DNA of 8,176 nucleotides, from contig SKKR01000396.1 of assembly GCA_007123655.1 (NCBI GenBank), positions 1-8,176 on the forward strand. Direction: 5' to 3'. The position numbers and the translations under genes are program-made. This document shows, one piece after another, positions 1 to 8,176 of this stretch (the first letter of the stretch is position 1; each line of letters starts with the position of its first letter). The stretch comes from Thermomicrobiaceae bacterium (GTDB lineage: Bacteria; Chloroflexota; Chloroflexia; Thermomicrobiales; Thermomicrobiaceae). The notes under the pieces are model-generated. The model had not been told where the DNA came from, did no database searches, and saw nothing but the letters and a program-made list of their open reading frames with translations.

Positions 1-526
1 AGATCGCATAGACTGCATCCACCTTGCCGCTGACGAAGTCCTCGCTTGCGATCTGGATCATCGGGCGGACATCATCGATCGAGATCCGGTCTGGAAGATT
101 GGTGAAATCCGCCACCAGCGGCTGCCCGTATCGCGTCATATAGTCGCGACCTTTTCGGCCGATGGCGATCATGTCGATGTTCTCGTAGCCCTCTTCGCGC
201 TCACGCATGAACTGCATTGCTCGCCGGATCACATTGGAGTTGAATGCACCGGCCAGTCCCCGGTCGGCGGTGATAAGCATGATCTGCGACCGGTTGATCT
301 CCCGTCGCTCGAGTAGCGGAAACTGACTCTGCTCGTCCTCAGTCACCTGCATCGCCGCCAGGTCACCGATCATCAGCCGCAGCCGTTCCGAGTACGGTCT
401 CGACGCGGTCACCGCCTGCTGAGCGCGTCGCATCTTGGACGCGGCAACCATTTCCATTGCGCGCGTAATCTGGGAGGTATTGCGAATGCTTGTGATCCGT
501 CTCCGGATCTCACGCGGTGTCGCCAA
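1..526 (-). CDS. atpG: F-type ATP synthase subunit gamma (partial, 3' end off window)
   Basis: This is the central rotor shaft of F1, which couples rotation of the c-ring to catalysis in the alpha/beta hexamer. I translated the first 175 residues by hand and the frame is open to the left edge. The N-terminal coiled-coil helix is clear: MATPREIRRRITSIRNTSQI, then TRAMEMVAASKMRRAQ at about residues 21-36. The Rossmann-like middle follows, with ITADRGLAGAFNSNVIR near residues 88-104 and IGRKGRDY near 127-134. The family is usually about 285-300 residues, so roughly the last 110, including the C-terminal shaft helix, lie outside the window. The start is TTG at 526-524. It was chosen because the conserved N-terminus begins there and GGAGGGCGAGAG stands just upstream, with no ATG in frame nearby. 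It lies 52 bases after the atpA stop, in the normal operon order. The subunit assignment is firm; only the rare start codon is inferred. Confidence 0.95.
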   Translation of the reverse strand, partial: MATPREIRRRITSIRNTSQITRAMEMVAASKMRRAQQAVTASRPYSERLRLMIGDLAAMQVTEDEQSQFPLLERREINRSQIMLITADRGLAGAFNSNVIRRAMQFMREREEGYENIDMIAIGRKGRDYMTRYGQPLVADFTNLPDRISIDDVRPMIQIASEDFVSGKVDAVYAI

Positions 527-578
527 AGCTCTCGCCCTCCCTTGTGATTCCCAGACTCACCATGCCGAACCTCGCCCG

Positions 579-2084
<1,506 letters not shown>

Positions 2085-2180
2085 GACTCCTCCAGAATCT
2101 CGAATTGGCCACTCGCCCAGTCGGGATCATGCCCTTCGTTATGCGCTCAACTCACTTTACGTCGTTCGGGACGCACACCC

Positions 2181-2714
2181 CTAACGAGCCATTCCACGTC
2201 TCATCTGGTCAAGTCGGCTTCGAACACTGCCGTCCAGCATGTCGTCACCGATCTGCGCGACAATCCCGCCAATAATCTCTGGATCCACTTGCGGAATCAA
2301 TTCGATCTGGCGGTTCATGATCTCACCGAGGCGACTGCGCACCTGTTCCTGCTCGTCTGGACTAAGCTCGATTGCAGTCTTGACACGCGCGACAGCGATT
2401 CCTCGTGACTCCATCACGAGCTCCCGGAATGTCGCGATAACATCGTCCACCTGGTGGAACCGTCGGCGTTCCAGCAGGAGGAGAAGGAGGTTTCGAAGCA
2501 AGAGCTGGCTTTCATCAGGGAGCATCCGTTCCAGCGCGTCCTCCTTGGAGGACTGTCGAACCGCTGGACTGAGGAAATACTCCATCGTCCCCGGGTCGCT
2601 CAGGACCTCCCCAAGCGTCCGGAGATCCTCGTCCCACCGATCGACGAGATCGTGCTCCCGGGCAACATCAAACGCGGCTTGTCCGTAGCGTTTTGCTGCA
2701 CCCGCGATAGCCAT
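2181..2714 (-). CDS. atpH: F-type ATP synthase subunit delta
   Basis: This is the stator subunit that sits on top of F1 and ties the alpha N-termini to the b-subunit stalk. At 177 residues it has the normal family length. The N-terminal six-helix domain begins AKRYGQAAFDVAREHD at about residues 7-22, and a leucine-rich stretch LLLRNLLLLLLERRR lies at about 71-85. The C-terminal OSCP/delta signature GGIVAQIGDDMLDGSV is at 149-164, followed by RSRLDQMRR. The ATG start at 2714 has GAGGGAGAG about six bases upstream. The 70-base gap from atpF holds a possible small hairpin, and the 96-base gap to atpA shows no clear structure. Assignment rests on the C-terminal signature and on gene order. Confidence 0.97.
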   Translation of the reverse strand: MAIAGAAKRYGQAAFDVAREHDLVDRWDEDLRTLGEVLSDPGTMEYFLSPAVRQSSKEDALERMLPDESQLLLRNLLLLLLERRRFHQVDDVIATFRELVMESRGIAVARVKTAIELSPDEQEQVRSRLGEIMNRQIELIPQVDPEIIGGIVAQIGDDMLDGSVRSRLDQMRRGMAR

Positions 2715-2738
2715 CCGTTGCTCTCCCTCAGATAGTCC

Positions 2739-2768
2739 GGCTCTTCACTGCCCGGCAGGACTGGAGCC
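2739..2768 (-). other. Possible intercistronic hairpin, atpF-atpH gap
   Basis: On the transcribed strand GGCTC pairs with GAGCC at the outer ends (2768-2764 with 2743-2739). An inner CTGC-CGG-GCAG hairpin lies between them, with unpaired bases on both sides. No T-run follows, so it is not a terminator. It may be an mRNA-stability or spacing element, but structures of this size arise easily by chance in GC-rich sequence. Confidence 0.25.
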
Positions 2769-2784
2769 ATCGCCGTCACCCGCC

Positions 2785-3288
2785 TCACGCTTGCGGGCGC
2801 TCGCTTTCCGCCTCGGCCAGTGTTTCCTGGATCAACTCTGCGTGCTTCTCGCGATCGAGTTCCTGGCGTACGATCTTCGTCGCCGCGGCGATCGCGAGAT
2901 CGGCAACGTCCTGGCGAAGCTGTATCCAGGCCTGTTGAGTCTCGGCTTCAATCGTCGTCCGCGCTTTCTCGATCATATCGTCGGACTGCTTCTGCGCCTG
3001 TTCGCGGGCGCGGGCGAGAACCTGGTCGCTGTTCTCCCGCGCCGTACTGAGAATCTCCTGCGCCTCCCGACGCGCTTCCTGCAGGATCTCCTCGTTGCGA
3101 GCCTGCGTCGCGGCGAGCTCCTGCTCCATCCGCTCAGCAGCTTCCATGCTTTCCCGGATGCGCTCCTGACGCTCGTCCAGCATACGCGTAATCGGACCGA
3201 GCGCGAACTTCCAGAAGATCGCGACGAACACGACAAACGCGAAGAGCTGGATCAGGAGGTTCACACCATCAATGCCGAGCGCTTCCAT
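2785..3288 (-). CDS. atpF: F-type ATP synthase subunit b
   Basis: This is the membrane-anchored peripheral stalk, which acts as a dimer to hold F1 against rotor torque. From the chosen start it has 167 residues, typical for the family. One N-terminal transmembrane segment (about residues 8-28, LLIQLFAFVVFVAIFWKFA) is followed by the conserved GPITRMLDERQERI. A long, highly charged, alanine- and glutamate-rich helix then runs almost to the C-terminus, as expected for the right-handed coiled coil. The ATG at 3288 is preferred over an in-frame GTG two codons upstream (3294). GGGGAAG at 3300-3294 lies five bases before the ATG, but it would touch or overlap the GTG. The gene lies between atpE and atpH. 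There is one b gene rather than a b/b' pair. Confidence 0.97.
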   Translation of the reverse strand: MEALGIDGVNLLIQLFAFVVFVAIFWKFALGPITRMLDERQERIRESMEAAERMEQELAATQARNEEILQEARREAQEILSTARENSDQVLARAREQAQKQSDDMIEKARTTIEAETQQAWIQLRQDVADLAIAAATKIVRQELDREKHAELIQETLAEAESERPQA

Positions 3289-3293
3289 TAGCA

Positions 3294-3300
3294 CTTCCCC
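3294..3300 (-). promoter_or_regulatory. Ribosome binding site deciding the atpF start
   Basis: GGGGAAG on the minus strand stands five bases before the ATG at 3288. It would directly abut or overlap the alternative GTG at 3294, so it favours the ATG as the true atpF start. Confidence 0.6.
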
Positions 3301-3395
3301 ATCGTCAAGCTCGGGCTCGCAAGGCTAGCGCCCAGATTTCAGCGGTTCGACGCCGCGGCACCTGCCTGAACGAACCTGCGATTCGTCGGTGCAAA

Positions 3396-3423
3396 GGCGC
3401 CCCGGAGCGTTGCCGCGGGCGCC
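3396..3423 (-). promoter_or_regulatory. GC-rich hairpin just after atpE
   Basis: On the transcribed strand GGCGCCC (3423-3417) pairs with GGGCGCC (3402-3396), a stem of seven GC pairs. Further partial pairing toward the loop is possible. It starts 12 bases after the atpE stop codon. The bases that follow (TTTGCACC) do not form a terminator T-run, so read-through into atpF is expected. A likely role is protecting the 3' end of an atpE-containing mRNA fragment or partly attenuating transcription. The stem is seen in the sequence; the role is inferred. Confidence 0.45.
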
Positions 3424-3435
3424 GGGTCCACTCAG

Positions 3436-3732
<297 letters not shown>

Positions 3733-3746
3733 CTACACGATCCCAA

Positions 3747-3763
3747 CGCCCGTTCGGCGGGCG
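3747..3763 (-). other. Perfect 6-bp GC hairpin after atpB
   Basis: CGCCCG (3763-3758) and CGGGCG (3752-3747) form a perfect stem with the five-base loop CCGAA, 17 bases after the atpB stop. No T-run follows it. Together with the hairpin at 3700-3722 it fills most of the atpB-atpE gap. It may be a site of mRNA processing or stabilisation. Confidence 0.4.
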
Positions 3764-3780
3764 ACCGTCCACTAATTTAC

Positions 3781-4638
3781 TCAGTCCCCTGCGGATGCGC
3801 GGGCTGAGCCCTCCTCAACATCCGCCGGTTCCTTCCACTCTCCGTGACCTGACTCGTGCTCTTCGTGACCCTCTTCATGAGCGGCCGCGAGAACAATATA
3901 GATCATAGTCAGCAAGGCAAAGACCAGCGCCTGGATGAATCCGAACAGCACCTCCAGATAGAGGAACACCACCGGCAGCAGGAGACCGACAACGCTGATC
4001 TTGATTATGTTGGCGATGGTATACATCACTCCCAGCAGAACCTCGCCTGCAAAGACGTTCCCAAAAAGACGGAAGGAGAGGGAAATGATGCGCGAAAGCT
4101 CACTGATGACTTCGATCATGAACAAGAGCCAGGCGAGCCAAAGAGGCCCTTGCGCCATATGTTTCAGTCGCCCGATCACTCCATGACTCGACACGCCCGC
4201 AATCTGGACGACGACAAAAGTCACAAGCGCCATCGCAATGGTCATGTTCAGGTCCGCGCTGGGTGGCCGGAGTAACGGGATATGTTGACCATCAACATCC
4301 CAGTGAATCGTTTCCATTCCCGGCAGGAGGCCGGTCCAGTTGGCAAACAGAATAAAAATGAACAGCGTCCCGATGAGCGGGAAAATCCGCCTGGCAAAGG
4401 TTCCCCCGGCCGCGCTTTCCACAAGCCGAAGCATGAACTCGGTCATCAATTCGAATACAGATTGAACATGACTCGGGATGAGAGTGGCTCGTCGGGCGAT
4501 CAGGGCGCCGACAACCAACAGGGCCCCCATGACCAGTAGCATCGTAAAGAAGGAATTCGTGATGAGGAGCTCGAGGTCGGTACCGGGAATCGATACCCTT
4601 CCAAGCACCTCCGGGGCGACTTCAACGTGTAAGTCCAT
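3781..4638 (-). CDS. atpB: F-type ATP synthase subunit a
   Basis: This is the membrane stator subunit that forms the two proton half-channels beside the c-ring. At 285 residues it is complete. The hydrophobic helices begin near residues 27-47. NWTGLLPG at 100-107 is a conserved loop. The key helix ISELSRIISLSFRLFGN contains R190, equivalent to the essential arginine R210 of E. coli, followed by VFAGEVLLG. The last helix GFIQALVFALLTMIYI (233-248) carries the conserved glutamine Q236. The C-terminal tail (254-285) is polar and rich in histidine and glutamate (AHEEGHEEHESGHGEWKE). The ATG start at 4638 has AAGGAG five bases upstream. It follows atpZ by 71 bases and precedes atpE by 99 bases. 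Confidence 0.98.
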   Translation of the reverse strand: MDLHVEVAPEVLGRVSIPGTDLELLITNSFFTMLLVMGALLVVGALIARRATLIPSHVQSVFELMTEFMLRLVESAAGGTFARRIFPLIGTLFIFILFANWTGLLPGMETIHWDVDGQHIPLLRPPSADLNMTIAMALVTFVVVQIAGVSSHGVIGRLKHMAQGPLWLAWLLFMIEVISELSRIISLSFRLFGNVFAGEVLLGVMYTIANIIKISVVGLLLPVVFLYLEVLFGFIQALVFALLTMIYIVLAAAHEEGHEEHESGHGEWKEPADVEEGSARASAGD

Positions 4639-4709
4639 CGAAGCTCCTTGCCGCTACTCCTCGGCAACCGCCTGATTTCACCACGTACGGTACCCGCTTT
4701 CAAGCACCG

Positions 4710-4943
4710 TTACTCACGTCCAGTGCGGGCAAGTCTGATCAATTGCATGCCCGCGGTCAATATGCCCAGTAGCACGCCAGCAAGGGTAAAGAGTGGGGTC
4801 GTATCGAGCCAGCGATCCAGAAGAATTCCCCCAAGGACGCTCACGATGACGGCGGAAACGATCGAGCAACCCAATCCAGCCGCAAGGCCCGCCGCCTTGA
4901 GTTGCTTCCGATCTACAAGCGGGTTCTCCCTCGGGTCCCGCAC
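4710..4943 (-). CDS. atpZ: AtpZ/AtpI-family protein, first gene of the ATP synthase cluster
   Basis: This is a small membrane protein of 77 residues with two transmembrane helices (about 17-40 and 49-70), joined by a short loop containing GGILLDRWLDTTPLF. The glycine-rich helices and the DRWLDTTP turn match the AtpZ (ATPase gene 1) family, which typically opens atp operons. The longer AtpI proteins have four helices, so AtpZ fits better by length. AtpI has been implicated in c-ring assembly and AtpI/AtpZ in magnesium or calcium uptake, but the role here is only inferred from position. The start is GTG at 4943. An in-frame TAG lies four codons upstream, and no other start codon is available nearby. 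AGGA stands ten bases before it, a weak site. The gene lies 49 bases after pyrG and 71 before atpB. Confidence 0.85.
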   Translation of the reverse strand: MRDPRENPLVDRKQLKAAGLAAGLGCSIVSAVIVSVLGGILLDRWLDTTPLFTLAGVLLGILTAGMQLIRLARTGRE

Positions 4944-4952
4944 CGATTGCGA

Positions 4953-4981
4953 ATCCTATCACAATGCCTGAGGGGTCACAA
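4953..4981 (-). promoter_or_regulatory. Candidate weak promoter for the atp operon
   Basis: On the minus strand TTGTGA (4981-4976) and TAGGAT (4958-4953) are separated by exactly 17 bases. Each matches four of six consensus positions of a sigma70-type promoter. Transcription would begin about two to five bases before the atpZ GTG, giving an almost leaderless mRNA. The -10 box also overlaps the only AGGA that could act as a ribosome site. A direct repeat of ATTGTGA lies in the same stretch. This is a suggestion only. Confidence 0.3.
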
Positions 4982-4992
4982 TCAACCACGCC

Positions 4993-6696
<1,704 letters not shown>

Positions 6697-6723
6697 TCAC
6701 CACGTAACCCTGACCCGCAATTA

Positions 6724-6739
6724 CTCTCTTTAACGAGAG
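6724..6739 (-). other. Second small hairpin downstream of the MBL gene
   Basis: CTCTC (6739-6735) pairs with GAGAG (6728-6724) around the loop GTTAAA, directly after the larger hairpin. It may add to termination or simply lie in the pyrG leader. Weak on its own. Confidence 0.3.
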
Positions 6740-6740
6740 A

Positions 6741-6766
6741 AGCCGGCCCGTTGCTTCAGGCCGGCT
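6741..6766 (-). terminator. Likely terminator of the MBL-fold gene
   Basis: On the transcribed strand AGCCGGCC (6766-6759) pairs perfectly with GGCCGGCT (6748-6741) across a ten-base loop. The loop begins with the TGA stop codon of the MBL-fold gene (6758-6756), so the 5' arm is the last coding sequence. A pyrimidine-rich but imperfect tail, TCTCTCGTT, follows. The stem is strong. The tail lacks a pure T-run, so termination efficiency is uncertain. It separates this gene from pyrG. Confidence 0.55.
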
Positions 6767-7394
6767 CGAGTACAACGACACTCGCCGATTCACCGAGATC
6801 CGACTTTCGGACCGTCAAGCGATCCACCGTCCTGTGTTCCGCGGCCGCCATTTCGCGCACGAACGCGTCAACTGGCTCGCGTTCAGCATCACCTTTTTCA
6901 GTCCGGAATTGCATCGGTATCACGATGCTCGGTTCGACCTGTCCGATCACCTCCGCCGCCTGTGTGGGCGTGATCGTCGGGCCACCACCGGCCGGAACCA
7001 GCAGCACATCGACTGCGCTCATCGCTTCAACTTGTTGCTCGGTCAATGCATGCCCGAGATCACCGAGATGACAGATCGTCAGATCCTCCATCTCGACCAC
7101 GTACAATATGTTTCGACCGAGCTCCGCGCCCTGCTGGCTGTCGTGCCAGGTCCGAATTCCGTTGATAAACACTTCTTTGATTTCGTACTCGCCGGGACCG
7201 TTGACCAGCCGATAGTCGCCCTGGACCAGATCCAGCGCCGCGTGCCCTTGGTGTTCATGACTGATCGTTACGATGTCCGGGGAGATACTCGGGAGGGTGT
7301 AACCTGATTCAGCGGGGACCGGATCCATGAGGACGGTGGCGTTCCGTCCTTTGATTAGAAAACAGGCATGCCCGAACCAGGTAATCTCAACCAT
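6756..7394 (-). CDS. MBL-fold (metallo-beta-lactamase superfamily) protein, UlaG-like, with altered metal ligands
   Basis: The 212-residue protein begins MVEITWFGHACFLIKG, the typical start of small UlaG-like (Lactamase_B_3) MBL-fold hydrolases. It continues with VLMDP (21-25), ISHEHQGH (44-51), NGPGEYEI (65-72), CHLGDLGH (108-115) and LLVPAGGGPTI (131-141). The superfamily motif HxHxDH reads H46-E-H48-Q-G50-H51, so its aspartate is replaced by glycine. The late motif that normally reads IPMH is IPMQF, with Q162 in place of histidine. H46, H48, H51 and D112 remain. It may bind one metal, or none, and act as a binding or altered hydrolase protein. The substrate is unknown. The ATG at 7394 has only a weak AGGA nine bases upstream. 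It has its own candidate promoter and a hairpin at its stop codon, so it appears monocistronic. There is no obvious functional link to recX or pyrG. Confidence 0.9.
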   Translation of the reverse strand: MVEITWFGHACFLIKGRNATVLMDPVPAESGYTLPSISPDIVTISHEHQGHAALDLVQGDYRLVNGPGEYEIKEVFINGIRTWHDSQQGAELGRNILYVVEMEDLTICHLGDLGHALTEQQVEAMSAVDVLLVPAGGGPTITPTQAAEVIGQVEPSIVIPMQFRTEKGDAEREPVDAFVREMAAAEHRTVDRLTVRKSDLGESASVVVLEPA

Positions 7395-7469
7395 TCGCGG
7401 TTATCCTACACACTAGACCGGTCTGTTCGTGGGCGCCTGTCGTAGGAAGGTGTTCCCGCAGCCTCCATC

Positions 7470-7498
7470 AGTATAGCAATCGAGCAGGCTCACACCAA
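7470..7498 (-). promoter_or_regulatory. Candidate sigma70-type promoter of the MBL-fold gene
   Basis: On the minus strand the -35 box TTGGTG (7498-7493) and the -10 box TATACT (7475-7470) are 17 bases apart. The -10 matches five of six consensus positions and the -35 three of six. Transcription would start near 7463, giving a leader of about 70 bases before the ATG at 7394. It lies in the 128-base gap between recX and this gene. Confidence 0.5.
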
Positions 7499-7522
7499 CT
7501 TTGTGACGCGTCCATGAAATGG

Positions 7523-8176
7523 TCACGAGTCGTAACTCGCAGCCTGCTCGTCCTCATCCAGTCGATCCAGTACTCGTCGAACGATTTCCCAGCCAAATCC
7601 CCGCCGCTGCAGAAATCCGATCAACCGGCGGCGTCTCACCTCTGGCGCCAGGTCAGCCAGACGTTCGCGTCGAGTTCGGGCCAGCTCCAGCGCGCTGGAG
7701 AACTCATCGACGTCCGACTCATCCAGTGCGCGTTCAATCACATCGCGATCGATTCCCTTCTGCCGCAACTCGTTTGCGATCAGGCGTTTCCCGCGAGGTC
7801 GATGCTCACTCCGATTCTCGACCCAGTACGCGGCGAAATCCGCGTCGTTTACATATCCGAGTTCGGACATCCGGTCCAGTGCGACGTTGATCGCGTCGGT
7901 GTGAAATCCGCGTCGCTCCAGGCGCTGCCGAAGCTCATTGCGCGAACGTGGTCGGTGGGCAAGCAGCCGGACCGCCGCGGTGGTTGCCCGGCCAACTTCA
8001 TCGACGAGTGCAAGTTCGGCAACATCATCCGGGGAAAGGAGCATGCCGACCGTCAGTCCCCGCTCGACAACCGCGCTACGGGGCAGGCCAAACGCGAATT
8101 CGTCATCGAGAAACAGGCTGACGCGTTCGGGGTCTCGCACCTGGTCACGGATCTCGGTTATCCTTCTGTACAGACT
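7523..8176 (-). CDS. recX: RecX family regulatory protein (5' end off window)
   Basis: RecX proteins bind RecA and its filaments and modulate recombination and the SOS response in the cytoplasm. Family features are clear: DPERVSLFLDDEFAFGLP near the N-terminus, then three-helix repeats including LLAHRPRSRNELRQRL, ALDRMSELGYVNDADFAAYW, ENRSEHRPRGKRLIANEL and RRRRLIGFLQRRGFGWEIV. A GTG at 8140 could open a 205-residue protein, but it lacks a good ribosome site. The frame stays open to the right edge and encodes RRITEIRDQVRDPERV, which looks like the ordinary RecX N-terminus. I therefore treat the gene as starting just outside the window, with 217 or more residues in all. The stop codon TGA lies inside a small inverted repeat (GTGA...TCAC, 7503-7526) without a T-run. 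recA is often a neighbour of recX and may lie upstream; it is not visible here. Confidence 0.88.
   Translation of the reverse strand, partial: SLYRRITEIRDQVRDPERVSLFLDDEFAFGLPRSAVVERGLTVGMLLSPDDVAELALVDEVGRATTAAVRLLAHRPRSRNELRQRLERRGFHTDAINVALDRMSELGYVNDADFAAYWVENRSEHRPRGKRLIANELRQKGIDRDVIERALDESDVDEFSSALELARTRRERLADLAPEVRRRRLIGFLQRRGFGWEIVRRVLDRLDEDEQAASYDS

Noticed and set aside
2600..2788. Minus-strand 62-codon frame whose GTG overlaps the atpF stop codon
   Set aside because: The GTGA overlap looks like translational coupling, but more than half of the frame runs inside atpH in another frame and the product has no recognisable feature.
7415..7424. Perfect ten-base palindrome AGACCGGTCT in the MBL gene leader
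   Set aside because: Its symmetry does not extend further, and it lies well downstream of the candidate promoter. Ten-base palindromes occur by chance in a window of this size.
7406..7468. Possible 20-codon leader peptide (ATG at 7468) before the MBL-fold gene
   Set aside because: Its ATG begins two bases after the candidate -10 box, upstream of the expected transcription start, so it would not be in the mRNA.

Overview
All supportable genes in this window lie on the minus strand, so transcription runs from the high coordinates to the low ones. It is a core housekeeping segment of a GC-rich bacterium. In transcription order it reads recX (5' end off the right edge), a metallo-beta-lactamase-fold protein, pyrG, and then the first seven genes of an F-type ATP synthase operon: atpZ, atpB, atpE, atpF, atpH, atpA and atpG. 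The last of these runs off the left edge. The beta and epsilon genes (atpD, atpC) are expected just beyond position 1. Shine-Dalgarno sites of the GGAGG type precede several genes. The style of the proteins, such as an alpha subunit with SKHAWAYRQ and a short AtpZ opening the operon, suggests a Chloroflexota (Thermomicrobia-like) lineage. That placement is an impression from family resemblance, not a computed result.

Right part (about 6735-8176): recX encodes a RecA-modulating protein. A 128-base gap follows it and holds a good candidate sigma70-type promoter (TTGGTG, 17-base spacer, TATACT) for the MBL-fold gene. That gene ends at a GC-rich hairpin that starts at its own stop codon, probably a terminator separating it from pyrG.

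Middle part (4710-6651): pyrG encodes a complete CTP synthase. Only 49 bases separate it from atpZ, and I see no terminator there. This small gap may hold a weak promoter that would give an almost leaderless atpZ transcript.

Left part (1-4638): the ATP synthase genes stand in the classical a-c-b-delta-alpha-gamma order with gaps of 50-150 bases. All key residues visible are intact: the essential arginine of subunit a, the ion-binding glutamate of subunit c (proton type, without a sodium-site signature), and the P-loop of alpha. Subunits a, c and b form the membrane part, delta and b form the stator, and alpha and gamma belong to F1. The gaps on both sides of atpE contain GC-rich hairpins. They may help raise expression of subunit c, which is needed in many copies.

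I found no mobile element, CRISPR array, RNA gene or undescribed multi-gene system. The points worth checking are the altered metal-ligand positions in the MBL-fold protein, the hairpins around atpE, the pyrG-atp linkage, and an unusual residue in the CTP synthase glutaminase motif. No gap between genes exceeds 150 bases.
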